64,000 nucleotides of DNA from Aneurinibacillus uraniidurans. GTDB lineage: Bacteria; Bacillota; Bacilli; Aneurinibacillales; Aneurinibacillaceae. The translations under genes were made by a program, and so were the position numbers. The notes under the pieces are model-generated. The model made no database searches. It saw only the letters and a list, made by a program, of their open reading frames with translations, and was not told the origin of the DNA. Below, piece after piece: positions 1 to 9,119 of the stretch. The stretch is from NCBI RefSeq assembly GCF_028471905.1, contig NZ_CP116902.1, positions 184,501 to 248,500 on the forward strand, given 5' to 3'. Each line of letters begins with the position of its first letter. The stretch's first letter is position 1.

Positions 1-1
1 C

Positions 2-121
2 CGTATCTTGATGACGCTCATCCATGAACTGCGTCGTCGCGGCGGCGGTCTGGGCATCGCAGCAATTTGCTCCGGTGCGGCACAGGGCGATGCGATTCTA
101 GTAGAAGTTCCAAAGGCGTAA
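2..121 (+). CDS. Acetyl-CoA acetyltransferase (thiolase), C-terminal end only
   Basis: The last 39 codons of a gene that begins before the window. The peptide contains [13 protein letters not shown] followed by [14 protein letters not shown] and ends ILVEVPKA. This is the C-terminal thiolase signature; the Cys in AICSG is the second catalytic cysteine that deprotonates the incoming acetyl-CoA. A complete thiolase at 36381-37568 has the same layout near its end ([25 protein letters not shown]). The enzyme would interconvert acetoacetyl-CoA and two acetyl-CoA, or cleave 3-ketoacyl-CoA. It lies 47 bp before the 3-hydroxyacyl-CoA dehydrogenase, probably in one operon. Substrate chain length cannot be judged from this fragment. 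Confidence 0.87.
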   Translation, partial: RILMTLIHELRRRGGGLGIAAICSGAAQGDAILVEVPKA

Positions 122-168
122 GCGGGAAATTTTATTTCCTTACGATATATAAAAGGAGTGGAGAATCC

Positions 169-1020
169 ATGGAAGTAAAAACATTTATGGTTGTAGGCGC
201 AGGTCAAATGGGAAGCGGCATTGCACAAGTAGCAGCGCAGGCAGGCTTGAACGTCATTCTTCATGACGTAAAAGATGAGTTTGTAAACCGTGGCCTTGGC
301 GTAATTACAAAGAATCTGACACGCGATGTGGAAAAAGGACGCAAGACAGAAGAAGAGAAACAAGCGATCCTTGGCCGCATCAAGCCGTCTACAGACATCA
401 ATAACGCAAAAGATGTAGATTTCGTTGTCGAAGCGATCATCGAAAACATGGAGATCAAAACACAGCTCTTCAAACAGCTTGATGAGCTTGCGCCGGCTCA
501 TGCGATTCTCGCAAGTAACACATCTTCTCTTCCGATCACTGAAATTGCAGCGGTAACGAAACGTCCAGAGCAAGTGATCGGCATGCACTTTATGAATCCA
601 GTTCCGGTTATGAAGCTGATCGAAGTAATCCGCGGTCTGGCTACCTCAGATGAGACATACAAAATCGTAGCGGAATTATCCGAGAAAATGAACAAAACAG
701 CAGTAGAAGTAAATGACTTCCCTGGGTTTGTATCCAACCGCGTTCTGCTTCCGATGATCAATGAAGCAATCTACTGTGTATACGAAGGTGTAGCAACGCC
801 GGAAGCGATTGATGATGTAATGAAAATGGGCATGAACCATCCGATGGGTCCACTGACACTCGCTGACTTTATTGGACTTGACACGTGCCTCTATATCATG
901 GAAGTGCTGCATGAAGGCCTGGGTGATTCCAAATACCGTCCATGTCCGCTTCTGCGCAAATATGTGAAAGCAGGCTGGCTCGGACGTAAATCAGGCCGTG
1001 GCTTCTACGTGTACGAATAG
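169..1020 (+). CDS. hbd: 3-hydroxybutyryl-CoA dehydrogenase
   Basis: A 283-residue NAD(P)-dependent 3-hydroxyacyl-CoA dehydrogenase, the usual length for the short-chain (Hbd/MmgB) type. The ATG at 169 is chosen because AAAGGAGTG at 152-160 precedes it at good spacing and the protein then starts [17 protein letters not shown], placing the Rossmann dinucleotide motif GAGQMG at residues 10-15. The catalytic His is H140 in GMHFMNP, with Asn143 nearby; the C-terminal domain has the family run [11 protein letters not shown]. It oxidises 3-hydroxybutyryl-CoA to acetoacetyl-CoA in the cytoplasm and feeds the thiolase just upstream. Two acyl-CoA dehydrogenases follow, giving most of a short-chain acyl-CoA oxidation (or reverse, synthesis) set. 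No crotonase is seen here. Confidence 0.93.
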   Translation: MEVKTFMVVGAGQMGSGIAQVAAQAGLNVILHDVKDEFVNRGLGVITKNLTRDVEKGRKTEEEKQAILGRIKPSTDINNAKDVDFVVEAIIENMEIKTQLFKQLDELAPAHAILASNTSSLPITEIAAVTKRPEQVIGMHFMNPVPVMKLIEVIRGLATSDETYKIVAELSEKMNKTAVEVNDFPGFVSNRVLLPMINEAIYCVYEGVATPEAIDDVMKMGMNHPMGPLTLADFIGLDTCLYIMEVLHEGLGDSKYRPCPLLRKYVKAGWLGRKSGRGFYVYE

Positions 1021-1091
1021 ATATATCTAATAGGCACATGGCAGGTGCTGTTTCAGCTAGAGCAGACAGATCGATCCAAGGAGGATAAACC

Positions 1092-2234
1092 ATGCATTTA
1101 CAATTGACAGAAGAGCAGGATATGATGCGCAAAATGGTGCGCGACTTTGCACGTGAAGAGATTGCACCGCAGATCGAAAAAATGGAAGAGACTGATGAAT
1201 TCCCATATGAGATCATTCGTAAAATGGGAGAATACGGTCTGATGGGGATTCCGATTCCAGAAGCATATGGCGGTTCAGAAGCGGATTTCATCTCGTATAT
1301 CATTGCCATCAATGAAATTTCTAAAGTAAGCCCGACAGTAGGGGTAATTCTCTCTGTGCACACTTCAGTTGGAACGAACCCGATTTTGTACTTCGGGAAT
1401 GAAGAGCAGAAGAAGAAGTATGTACCGAAGCTTGCAACAGGGGAATATATCGGTGCGTTTGCGTTAACAGAGCCGAGTGCAGGTTCTGATGCGGCAAGTA
1501 TGCGTACAACAGCTGTGAAGCAGGGCGATAAATATATTTTGAACGGCTCCAAGATTTTCATCACGAATGGTGGCGCGGCAAGTACGTATATCGTATTTGC
1601 GGTTACAGATTCATCCAAAGGACCAAAAGGGATTTCAGCTTTCATTGTAGAAAAAGATACACCAGGGTTTACTGTAGGCAAAAAGGAAAAGAAAATGGGT
1701 CTGCACGGTTCAAGTACAACCGAACTCATTTTCGATAATGCGGAAGTGCCAGCAGCAAATCTACTCGGCGAAGAGGGCATGGGCTTTACCATCGCGATGG
1801 CGAACCTTGATGTTGGTCGAATCGGGATTGCGGCGCAGGGTCTTGGGATTGCGGAAGGTGCGCTTGAGCATGCGATTGCGTATGCGAAAGAGCGTGTTCA
1901 GTTCGGCAAACCGATTGCAGCACAGCAGGGAATTGGCTTCAAGCTTGCAGATATGGCAACACAGACAGAAGCGGCTCGTATGCTTGTATACCGTGCGGCA
2001 GCGCTGCGTAATGCAGGCGTGAAATGTGGGTTAGAAGCATCAATGGCGAAGAAATTCGCAACTGACACGGCTATGAAAGTAACCACAGAAGCGATTCAGG
2101 TATTCGGCGGATATGGGTATACGCGTGAGTATCCGGTAGAGCGTCTGTTCCGAGATGCCAAAGTTACACAGATTTACGAAGGAACCAACCAGATTCAGCG
2201 TCTTGTAATTTCAAAGCACTTACTAAACAAATAA
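1092..2234 (+). CDS. Acyl-CoA dehydrogenase (short/branched-chain type), first copy
   Basis: A 380-residue FAD-dependent acyl-CoA dehydrogenase preceded by AAGGAGGAT. The N-terminal helical domain starts [20 protein letters not shown]; the middle domain has the flavin/substrate signature [10 protein letters not shown]; the C-terminal domain ends [17 protein letters not shown], where Glu363 in YEGTNQ is the expected catalytic base of butyryl/short-chain enzymes. It introduces the trans-2,3 double bond and passes electrons to electron-transfer flavoprotein. It is close to, but clearly diverged from, the next gene, so the two probably differ in preferred acyl chain (for example butyryl versus isobutyryl or 2-methylbutyryl); the sequence alone does not settle which. 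Confidence 0.93.
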   Translation: MHLQLTEEQDMMRKMVRDFAREEIAPQIEKMEETDEFPYEIIRKMGEYGLMGIPIPEAYGGSEADFISYIIAINEISKVSPTVGVILSVHTSVGTNPILYFGNEEQKKKYVPKLATGEYIGAFALTEPSAGSDAASMRTTAVKQGDKYILNGSKIFITNGGAASTYIVFAVTDSSKGPKGISAFIVEKDTPGFTVGKKEKKMGLHGSSTTELIFDNAEVPAANLLGEEGMGFTIAMANLDVGRIGIAAQGLGIAEGALEHAIAYAKERVQFGKPIAAQQGIGFKLADMATQTEAARMLVYRAAALRNAGVKCGLEASMAKKFATDTAMKVTTEAIQVFGGYGYTREYPVERLFRDAKVTQIYEGTNQIQRLVISKHLLNK

Positions 2235-2259
2235 TTTGAAGAAATAGGAGTGGAGAGAA

Positions 2260-3402
2260 ATGGACTTTCAACTGTCTGAAGAACACAAAATGCTGCGTCA
2301 AATGGTACGTGATTTCGCTGAGAATGAACTAGCTGAAAAAGCGGGCGAACGTGATGAAGAAGAACATTTTGATATGGAAGTATTCCACAAGATGGCAGAA
2401 CTCGGCCTGACAGGTATTCCGTGGCCGGAAGAGTACGGCGGTGCAGGCTTCGATTATCTGAGCTATGTGATCGCAGTAGAAGAGTTATCTCGTGTAGATT
2501 CCTCTGTAGGGGTTACCCTGTCTGCTCATACGTCATTAGCAGGCTGGCCGATCTATAAGTTCGGTAACGAAGAGCAGAAGCAGAAATATCTTCGTGCGCT
2601 CGCAGAAGGCCGTAGCATGGGTGCATACTGCCTGACAGAGCCAGGTTCTGGTTCCGATGCAGCTGGCATGAAAACCATTGCGAAACGTGATGGCGATGAC
2701 TACATCCTGAACGGCTCCAAAATTTTTATCACAAACGGTGGACTTGCTGACATCTATGTTGTATTTGCAGCGACAACTCCAGAGTTGAAACATAAAGGAC
2801 AAACCGCTTTCATCGTAACAAGCGATATGCCGGGCTTTAAAGTCGGCAAAAAAGAGAAAAAGCTCGGTATTCGTTCTTCTGCAACAACTGAAATCATCTT
2901 CGAAGATTGCCGTGTACCAGCTGAGAACGTTCTCGGCAAAGAAGGCGAAGGATTTAAAATCGCAATGATGACGCTTGATGGCGGACGTAATGGTATCGCT
3001 GCACAGGCGGTAGGTATTGCAGACGGCGCTCTGACACATGCTACTGCATATGCGAAAGAGCGTGTACAGTTTGGCAAGCCGATTGCAGCGCAACAAGGTA
3101 TTGCATTCAAGCTGGCTGATATGGCGACAAAAGTAGAAGCAGCACGTCTTCTAACATACCAGGCAGCTGTACTGGAAGATCAGAAACTCCCATATGGTAA
3201 GGCGTCTGCGATGGCGAAGCTGTTCGCAGGTGATATTGCAATGGAAGTAACAACTGATGCAGTACAAGTATTCGGCGGTTACGGCTATACACGTGAATAT
3301 CCGGTTGAACGCTTTATGCGCGATGCCAAAATTACACAGATTTACGAAGGAACAAACGAAATCCAGCGTCTCGTCATTTCAAATTACCTGCTTAAAGACT
3401 AG
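2260..3402 (+). CDS. Acyl-CoA dehydrogenase (short/branched-chain type), second copy
   Basis: A second 380-residue acyl-CoA dehydrogenase 25 bp after the first, with its own site (ATAGGAGTGGAG). It shows the same landmarks: [12 protein letters not shown] in the middle domain, [21 protein letters not shown] near the end, and the catalytic Glu363 in IYEGTNEIQ. The two copies are of equal length and colinear, so they arose by duplication, but many substitutions separate them, arguing for different substrates. The gene is followed within 12 bp by meaB, so the whole block is probably one transcript. In Bacillus subtilis an acyl-CoA dehydrogenase gene (acdA) also lies a little upstream of rpoE, which fits the order here. 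Confidence 0.93.
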   Translation: MDFQLSEEHKMLRQMVRDFAENELAEKAGERDEEEHFDMEVFHKMAELGLTGIPWPEEYGGAGFDYLSYVIAVEELSRVDSSVGVTLSAHTSLAGWPIYKFGNEEQKQKYLRALAEGRSMGAYCLTEPGSGSDAAGMKTIAKRDGDDYILNGSKIFITNGGLADIYVVFAATTPELKHKGQTAFIVTSDMPGFKVGKKEKKLGIRSSATTEIIFEDCRVPAENVLGKEGEGFKIAMMTLDGGRNGIAAQAVGIADGALTHATAYAKERVQFGKPIAAQQGIAFKLADMATKVEAARLLTYQAAVLEDQKLPYGKASAMAKLFAGDIAMEVTTDAVQVFGGYGYTREYPVERFMRDAKITQIYEGTNEIQRLVISNYLLKD

Positions 3403-3414
3403 GAAGTGACCGTT

Positions 3415-4359
3415 GTGCATGAGTTAGTAGAACGCATCTTGCATGGAGATCGCCGGGCGGCTGCCCGGGCGATCTCGTATGTAGAAAGTAATCATCCAGA
3501 TAAAACGCAGGTGTTGCAGGAACTTTTCCCCCACACCGGAAATGCATTTCTTGTCGGCATCACTGGCTCACCGGGAGCGGGTAAAAGCTCATTCGTTGAC
3601 AAGTTGATTGGCTATCTTCGTAAAAAAGGTCTGACAGTCGGCATTGTTGCTGTGGACCCGACTAGCCCTTTTACTGGGGGTGCGATTCTCGGCGACCGAA
3701 TTCGCATGCAGGATCACTTCCTCGACGAGGGCGTATTCATCCGCAGTATGGGAACACGAGGCAGCCTAGGTGGCCTTGCTCGTTCTACCAAAGAAGCGGT
3801 ACGCATTCTTGATGCGTACGGCAAAGATGTGATTATTATTGAGACAGTTGGCGTTGGCCAATCTGAGCTTGATATTATGAACATTGCCGATACGACAGCC
3901 GTCGTGCTCAATCCAGGCGGTGGCGATACCATTCAGGCATTCAAAGCTGGAATTATGGAAATCGCCGACCTATTTATTCTGAATAAAGCTGATCTTGCGG
4001 GAACGGATAAGCTCATGCGCGAGGTGGAGCAGATGTTAGATCTCGTCAAACACGATGCGCCATGGCGTCCGCCGATTGTCAAGACGATCTCGCTTCAGAA
4101 TAAGGGGATTGATGAGGCATGGCAGGCATTCATCGATCATCAGGAATATTCTAAGCAAAGTGGAGAGTGGCAGACACGCCGAGCTTCTCATTTGCGTGAG
4201 GAAGTTATGGAGATCGTAGAATATGACATGCATCAGATCGTTATGCAACAGCTGCGTAGTGATGCATATGCTGAAAGTATGGCGAAAGTTTCGAATCGAG
4301 AAGTCGATCCATACGAAGTGGCAGGGAAGTTATTTCAATCACTCGTTCGCGAAAAGTAA
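3415..4359 (+). CDS. meaB: MeaB-type GTPase, chaperone of B12-dependent acyl-CoA mutases
   Basis: A 314-residue G3E-family GTPase. The P-loop GSPGAGKS is at residues 51-58, followed by DPTSPFTGGAILGDRIRM, the ETVGVGQSE switch and the guanine-specificity motif NKAD. MeaB/ArgK proteins load adenosylcobalamin onto methylmalonyl-CoA-type mutases and protect or eject damaged cofactor. The GTG at 3415 is preferred because AGGAAG at 3401-3406 lies at proper distance; the in-frame GTG at 3406 would have its ribosome site directly adjacent. It is notable beside icmF, whose product already carries its own MeaB-like domain. The last gene of the acyl-CoA block before a terminator at 4404. Confidence 0.92.
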   Translation: MHELVERILHGDRRAAARAISYVESNHPDKTQVLQELFPHTGNAFLVGITGSPGAGKSSFVDKLIGYLRKKGLTVGIVAVDPTSPFTGGAILGDRIRMQDHFLDEGVFIRSMGTRGSLGGLARSTKEAVRILDAYGKDVIIIETVGVGQSELDIMNIADTTAVVLNPGGGDTIQAFKAGIMEIADLFILNKADLAGTDKLMREVEQMLDLVKHDAPWRPPIVKTISLQNKGIDEAWQAFIDHQEYSKQSGEWQTRRASHLREEVMEIVEYDMHQIVMQQLRSDAYAESMAKVSNREVDPYEVAGKLFQSLVREK

Positions 4360-4403
4360 TGAGCTGAATTTTGTTGCGGAGGACTTTCTTGCCTGCGTAT
4401 AAT

Positions 4404-4442
4404 AAAAAGAAAAGAAGAGGCCGGTGAGCCTTTTCTTTTTCC
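4404..4442 (+). terminator. Terminator after meaB
   Basis: A-rich 5' arm, a short GGC/GCC stem around CGGTGA, then a T-rich 3' arm (TTTTCTTTTT). The arms pair with a small bulge on the 5' side. It closes the acyl-CoA dehydrogenase/meaB transcript before the regulator gene. Confidence 0.6.
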
Positions 4443-4450
4443 TCGCACTC

Positions 4451-4464
4451 TGAGCATACGCTCA
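4451..4464. promoter_or_regulatory. Palindrome in front of the TetR gene, likely its operator
   Basis: TGAGCATACGCTCA is a perfect 5+5 inverted repeat around a 4-bp centre, 29 bp before the regulator start. The half-site TGA and the NTAN centre resemble operators of FadR-like TetR proteins of fatty-acid degradation in Bacillus. Binding is inferred from position only. Confidence 0.5.
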
Positions 4465-4492
4465 GTCGAGGGTGAAGAGAAGGGGCGATGAG

Positions 4493-5125
4493 TTGAGAAT
4501 GGAGAGGAAAAAAGCAATTCCCTCAATGGTTAAAGACCCAAAGTTAATAGAGAAGCGCCGGGAACAAATCGTGGAGGCAGCTGTTGAACTATTTATCTCG
4601 AAAGGGTTTCATAAGACAACAACGAGAGAAATCTCACGGGCATCCGGATTCAGTATCGGAACATTATATGAGTACATCGAATCGAAAGAGGATGTATTGT
4701 ATCTTGTGTGTGATGCGATTCATCAGAACATGGAGCGTGGCTTAAAAGAAGTGCTGGTGAATGGTGTGAGCGGAGCTGTGATGCTGAAGGCAGCCATTGA
4801 AGGGTTCTTACGTGTAATGGATGAGATGCAGGATCGCGTTTTACTAATTTATCAAGAGATCAAATCACTTCCGAGAGATACGATGAAATACGTCATGGAG
4901 AAGGAAGAAGAAATTACGAGCTTTTTTGAAGAGATTCTACACCGTGGGCGTAAGGATGGATCATTGAATATTGAGGAAACACTGATCAAGCTGATGGCGC
5001 ACAATATCGTCGTGCTTGGTGAGATGTGGACCTTCCGTCGCTGGAGTCTACGGAAGAATTATACACTTGAGCAATATACAGAAATTCAGACATCATTGAT
5101 TTTGCGTGACTTGACAGGGAAGTAG
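4493..5125 (+). CDS. TetR/AcrR-family transcriptional regulator of acyl-CoA genes
   Basis: A ~210-residue TetR-type repressor. After a basic leader (MRMERKKAIPSMVKDPKL) comes the TetR N-terminal domain, RREQIVEAAVELFISKGF, then the helix-turn-helix TTTREISRASGFSIGTLYEY with SKEDVLYLV. The rest is a variable helical ligand domain. The TTG at 4493 is chosen because AGAAGGGG at 4478-4485 is 7 nt away; a GTG at 4472 or an ATG at 4499 are possible alternatives. Position between two blocks of acyl-CoA genes and the nearby palindrome suggest it senses an acyl-CoA and represses these genes and itself. The ligand is not evident from sequence. Confidence 0.85.
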   Translation: MRMERKKAIPSMVKDPKLIEKRREQIVEAAVELFISKGFHKTTTREISRASGFSIGTLYEYIESKEDVLYLVCDAIHQNMERGLKEVLVNGVSGAVMLKAAIEGFLRVMDEMQDRVLLIYQEIKSLPRDTMKYVMEKEEEITSFFEEILHRGRKDGSLNIEETLIKLMAHNIVVLGEMWTFRRWSLRKNYTLEQYTEIQTSLILRDLTGK

Positions 5126-5143
5126 GAGTCTCTTGTATGAAAG

Positions 5144-5187
5144 GATAGAGGAAATAGACGATCGTTTTCTCCTCTATCTGCTTTTTC
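5144..5187 (+). terminator. Terminator between tetR and icmF
   Basis: GATAGAGGA and TCCTCTATC form a 9-bp stem, extended inward by AA/TT pairs and an ACGATCGT loop palindrome, followed by TGCTTTTT. It could end the regulator transcript or attenuate read-through into icmF. Confidence 0.6.
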
Positions 5188-5221
5188 TGATCATTTTCCG
5201 AAAATGGGGAGGAACTTGAAT

Positions 5222-8200
5222 ATGGAAACGACCATTTACCGTCCGAAACACAACGTTCGTTTTGTAACCGCTGCCAGCTTGTTTGATGGACACGATGCTT
5301 CAATTAATATCATGCGTCGCATTCTGCAGGCAGGCGGTGTGGAAGTCATTCATCTTGGTCACAACCGTTCTGTAGAGGAGATTGTAAACGCTGCAATTCA
5401 AGAAGATGCGCAGGGGATTGCGATTAGCTCCTATCAGGGTGGTCACGTCGAGTACTTTAAGTACATTGTTGATTTGTTGAAGGAAAAGAATGCTTCTCAT
5501 ATTAAAGTGTTCGGTGGCGGTGGTGGCGTTATCGTTCCTGCCGAAATTCGTGAATTACATGAATATGGCGTTGCACGCATTTTCTCACCGGATGATGGGC
5601 GTACATTGGGGCTTCAAGGGATGATCAACTCTATGATTGAGCAGACGGATTATCCGACGCCTAAAGAAGTTGAAAAAGAGATCGAAAATTTAAAAAACAA
5701 AAGTTGGAACGCGATCGGCCGCCTGATCACATTGGCAGAAGAAAATGTAGAGCAGAAGGATAAAGAGGTAGCAGCTACGCTTGAGAAAGTACAAGAGATG
5801 ACGGCAACTGTACCGGTTCTCGGCATTACAGGTACAGGTGGTGCGGGTAAGAGCTCGCTTACAGATGAACTTGTTCGCCGTTATATTGAGCAGTTCCCGG
5901 ATAAGACAATCGCGATTCTTTCAGTTGATCCATCTAAACAAAAAACGGGTGGAGCACTGCTCGGCGACCGGATTCGCATGAATGCAATTAACTCACCACG
6001 TGTATACATGCGTTCTCTTGCGACTCGTAATTCGCACAGCGAGCTGAGCCAGGCAATTGATGATGCGATTAACATCGTAAAAGCGGCAGGCTATGATTTT
6101 ATTATCGTAGAAACGTCCGGTATCGGTCAGGGCGATGCTAATATCACAAAAGTTTGCGACCTGGCGATGTATGTAATGACAAGCGAATTCGGTGCACCGA
6201 CTCAGCTTGAGAAAATTGACATGATTGATTATGCCAATGTTATTGCCATTAACAAGTTTGAGCGACGCGGTTCAGAAGATGCACTGCGCGATGTGAAAAA
6301 GCAGTGGAAACGCAGCCGTAATCTGTTTGAGATGAGCGACGCTGATGTACCGGTATATGGCACAATTGCAAGCCAGTTCAACGATCCGGGTACCAATGTA
6401 CTGTTTGTGAATCTGATGCGAATTGTAGGCGAGAAAACGGCAACAGAATGGCCGACAACGATCGATATTTCTGGTGATCAAAAATCGAAGAAGAACTATA
6501 TCATTCCGTCTGACCGCATTCATTATTTGGCGGAAATCGCAAATACAACGCGTGATTATAAAAAATTTACCGAACAACAGGTGCAGATTGCTCGCAAGCT
6601 GTATCAGTTGAAAGGGACAAAAGAAGAGTTTGCGAAGCAGACAGGTGAGATGGCAGGCGAACTGTTGAAGCAGCTTGATGCGTGCATTGCACACTATGAA
6701 GAGAAAATCCATCCAGAAACGAAAAAAATTCTGGAGAACTGGAATAGCATTAAAGAAGCGTATCAGCAAGATGAGTTAGTTACAAAAGTTCGGGATAAAG
6801 AAATCCGTACACAGCTGTACACCACATCGTTGTCTGGCACACGTATCTCGAAAGTGGCACTGCCGAAGTTTGAAGACTGGGGTGAAATCGTTCGTTGGGT
6901 CATGAGCGAGAATCTGCCAGGCTACTTCCCGTACACAGCGGGTGTATTCCCGTTCAAGCGTGATGGGGAAGATCCGAAGCGTCAGTTCGCAGGCGAAGGT
7001 ACGCCAGAGCGTACGAACCGTCGCTTCCACTACCTGTCCAAAGACGACACTGCGAAGCGCCTCAGTACGGCATTCGACAGCGTAACGTTGTACGGGGAAG
7101 ACCCGGATTATCGTCCAGACATCTACGGTAAAATTGGTACGAGCGGCGTAAGCATCTGTACGCTCGATGATATGAAAAAGCTGTATGACGGCTTCGATCT
7201 CTGCCATCCATCTACTTCCGTATCTATGACGATTAATGGACCGGCTCCAATCATTCTAGCGATGTATATGAACACCGCGATCGAGCAGCAAGTAAAGCTG
7301 TTCGTAGAAGCGAATGGTCACGAGCCAAATGCGGATGAAATGGCGAAAATTAAAGCAGATACGCTGCGTAACGTACGCGGTACGGTACAGGCTGATATTT
7401 TGAAAGAAGATCAGGGCCAGAATACGTGCATCTTCTCAACGGAATTCGCGTTGAAGATGATGGGGGATATTCAGGAATACTTTATTAAAAATTATGTTCG
7501 TAATTACTACTCGGTTAGTATTTCCGGCTATCATATTGCTGAAGCAGGTGCGAACCCGATTTCCCAGCTGGCATTCACGCTGGCAAATGGATTTACGTAT
7601 GTCGAATATTACTTGAGCCGTGGCATGAACATCGATGACTTTGCGCCGAACCTGTCATTCTTCTTTAGCAACGGTCTTGATCCAGAGTACTCGGTGCTCG
7701 GTCGTGTGGCGCGTCGCATCTGGTCAACGGTGATTAAGAATAAATACAGCGGCAATGAGCGAAGCCAGAAGCTAAAATATCATATCCAGACGTCCGGACG
7801 TTCCCTGCACGCACAGGAAATGGACTTCAATGACATTCGTACGACATTACAAGCACTCATGGCAATCTATGATAACTGCAACTCGCTTCATACGAATGCG
7901 TATGACGAGGCGATTACAACACCAACGGAGAACTCGGTGCGTCGTGCGATGGCAATTCAAATGATTATCACGAAAGAACTTGGTCTGGCGAAGAATGAAA
8001 ACTCGCTGCAGGGCTCGTTCATTCTGGAAGAGTTGACCGATCTCGTAGAGGAAGCCGTTCTGACTGAATTCCAGCGTATTAGCGACCGTGGTGGCGTACT
8101 TGGTGCGATGGAAACACAATATCAGCGCAGCAAGATTCAAGAGGAGTCTCTTTACTATGAGACACTCAAGCACAACGGTGACCTGCCAATTATCGGTGTG

Positions 8201-8476
8201 AATACGTTCCTCAATCCGAATTCAACAGAAGAAGATTACGAGATTGAGCTGGCGCGTTCCACAGAGGAAGAGAAGCAACAGCAAATCACCAATCTGCGTG
8301 CCTTCCAGGAGAGACATAAAGATGCGGCTTCAACTGCACTTGCTCGCTTGAAGGAAGTGGCGTACAGCAACGGCAATATTTTTGCCGAGCTGATGGAGAC
8401 GGTGAAGGTAGCGAGTCTGGGACAGATTACAGGTGCGCTTTACGAAGTAGGCGGCCAATACCGTCGCAACATGTGA
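5222..8476 (+). CDS. icmF: Fused isobutyryl-CoA mutase IcmF (B12-binding, GTPase and mutase domains)
   Basis: A 1084-residue cytoplasmic fusion. Residues 1 to ~140 are the adenosylcobalamin-binding domain, with the FDGHDAS motif at 21-27 (His24 is the lower cobalt ligand) and a later GGGGGV loop. Residues ~195-430 are a MeaI GTPase with P-loop [11 protein letters not shown] at 201-211, [10 protein letters not shown] and NKFERRG. From ~520 to the end is the acyl-CoA mutase TIM barrel ([28 protein letters not shown]). The order is diagnostic of IcmF, which interconverts isobutyryl-CoA and butyryl-CoA. ATG 5222 is chosen for GGGGAGG at 5206-5212. Next to short-chain acyl-CoA dehydrogenases it would link valine or isobutyrate breakdown to butyrate metabolism. 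No B12 riboswitch is seen upstream. Confidence 0.95.
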   Translation: METTIYRPKHNVRFVTAASLFDGHDASINIMRRILQAGGVEVIHLGHNRSVEEIVNAAIQEDAQGIAISSYQGGHVEYFKYIVDLLKEKNASHIKVFGGGGGVIVPAEIRELHEYGVARIFSPDDGRTLGLQGMINSMIEQTDYPTPKEVEKEIENLKNKSWNAIGRLITLAEENVEQKDKEVAATLEKVQEMTATVPVLGITGTGGAGKSSLTDELVRRYIEQFPDKTIAILSVDPSKQKTGGALLGDRIRMNAINSPRVYMRSLATRNSHSELSQAIDDAINIVKAAGYDFIIVETSGIGQGDANITKVCDLAMYVMTSEFGAPTQLEKIDMIDYANVIAINKFERRGSEDALRDVKKQWKRSRNLFEMSDADVPVYGTIASQFNDPGTNVLFVNLMRIVGEKTATEWPTTIDISGDQKSKKNYIIPSDRIHYLAEIANTTRDYKKFTEQQVQIARKLYQLKGTKEEFAKQTGEMAGELLKQLDACIAHYEEKIHPETKKILENWNSIKEAYQQDELVTKVRDKEIRTQLYTTSLSGTRISKVALPKFEDWGEIVRWVMSENLPGYFPYTAGVFPFKRDGEDPKRQFAGEGTPERTNRRFHYLSKDDTAKRLSTAFDSVTLYGEDPDYRPDIYGKIGTSGVSICTLDDMKKLYDGFDLCHPSTSVSMTINGPAPIILAMYMNTAIEQQVKLFVEANGHEPNADEMAKIKADTLRNVRGTVQADILKEDQGQNTCIFSTEFALKMMGDIQEYFIKNYVRNYYSVSISGYHIAEAGANPISQLAFTLANGFTYVEYYLSRGMNIDDFAPNLSFFFSNGLDPEYSVLGRVARRIWSTVIKNKYSGNERSQKLKYHIQTSGRSLHAQEMDFNDIRTTLQALMAIYDNCNSLHTNAYDEAITTPTENSVRRAMAIQMIITKELGLAKNENSLQGSFILEELTDLVEEAVLTEFQRISDRGGVLGAMETQYQRSKIQEESLYYETLKHNGDLPIIGVNTFLNPNSTEEDYEIELARSTEEEKQQQITNLRAFQERHKDAASTALARLKEVAYSNGNIFAELMETVKVASLGQITGALYEVGGQYRRNM

Positions 8477-8478
8477 TT

Positions 8479-8671
8479 GATGTGGTGAGTGGAAAAGCTG
8501 TGCATGTCTTTTCTGGCAGGGAAGAATCAACTGTCCGCTCCGTTGACAGCTGCGCTGGTCTGTCAAACATCTGGGTAGCGCAATGATGGAGACAATGACA
8601 GCCCTGTTGGCGCATCTGCCAACTCCGCTGGGCGACGAAAAGAAAGGCACGAGCTTTTCCACTCCCACATC
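8479..8671 (+). repeat. Structured repeat element, copy A (forward)
   Basis: A 193-bp fold-back element starting 2 nt after the icmF stop. Outer arms 8479-8503 and 8647-8671 are inverse complements (GATGTGG..AGTGGAAAAGCT against AGCTTTTCCACTCCCACATC). Inside lie the conserved ACTGTCCGCTCC at 8530-8541, an inner hairpin whose arms are 8542-8565 and 8597-8624, and the apical core 8566-8596 (AACATCTGGGT... ending GGAGACAAT); CTCCGCTGGG at 8623-8632 is the 3' half of the internal loop. Copies B, C and D share the loop and core motifs but not the arm sequences. No family is recognised. Confidence 0.85.
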
Positions 8672-8690
8672 CCGATAGTTTTGGAAGGCT

Positions 8691-8733
8691 AAGCTCACGC
8701 AGCAACTGCGTGAGCTTGGCTTTGTTGTTTTAA
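8691..8733 (+). terminator. Terminator downstream of icmF and repeat copy A
   Basis: A perfect 12-bp stem, AAGCTCACGCAG / CTGCGTGAGCTT, with a CAA loop, followed by GGCTTTGTTGTTTT. It lies in the spacer between repeat copies A and B. Confidence 0.8.
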
Positions 8734-8757
8734 GGTTTTCATCATTTTAAAAAGTAT

Positions 8758-9000
8758 GGCGAGGAAGAGAGTTTGTACAAGGAGGAATATTTGTTTGAAC
8801 GAAGGTTTGTCTTTCCTAACTCAGCGGAGCAAGACTGACGGGCGTAAAAGCCTGCAATTGTCTCCCTCATTGAGCTACCCAGATGTTTTGCAAGGCAGCC
8901 CGACAGTCTTGTGGAGCGGACAGTTTACGCTTCATTGAGAGAAAGACAACACGCAGTGAAAACAAATATTCCTCACTTTGCAACAAGCTCTGTCTCGTCC
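8758..9000 (-). repeat. Structured repeat element, copy B (reverse)
   Basis: A 243-bp copy on the minus strand. Outer arms are 8758-8797 and 8960-9000 (shared GAGGAATATTTGTTT). Read on the minus strand it has ACTGTCCGCTCC (8913-8924), an inner hairpin starting ACAAGACTG and closing CAGTCTTG, the core AACATCTGGGTAGC... GGGAGACAATT (8856-8887) and CTCCGCTGAG (8820-8829). The loop motifs and core nearly match copy A; the arms do not. It occupies most of the gap before rpoE. A 60-codon open frame on the + strand here (8756-8938) follows the palindrome and is not treated as a gene. Confidence 0.85.
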
Positions 9001-9021
9001 ACTTGCTTTTTAGGGTCTAAA

Positions 9022-9049
9022 TTGTATAAAATAAGGAATGCTGAATACT
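9022..9049 (+). promoter_or_regulatory. Possible sigma-A promoter for rpoE
   Basis: TTGTAT at 9022-9027 and AATACT at 9044-9049, 16 bp apart, 70 bp before the chosen rpoE start. Both boxes are imperfect, so this is tentative. Confidence 0.35.
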
Positions 9050-9119
9050 AGGGATACTATGCGTGCATGTCACAGACAGCCGCTGTTCGAAATATATGCC
9101 AAGAAGGGAAGTGCTCCGG

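Noticed and set aside
896-1792. 298-codon minus-strand frame
   Set aside because: Antisense to hbd and the first acyl-CoA dehydrogenase, no ribosome site or family match.
5126-5221. Possible B12 riboswitch ahead of icmF
   Set aside because: The gap is under 100 bp and holds only a terminator-like hairpin; no B12-box sequence is present.
8427-8705. Minus-strand open frames across the end of icmF and repeat copy A
   Set aside because: They combine antisense icmF with hairpin arms and have no ribosome site.
8756-8938. 60-codon open frame on the + strand before rpoE
   Set aside because: It runs through repeat copy B and its codons follow the palindrome; no similarity to a protein family and no matching frame in copies A, C or D.
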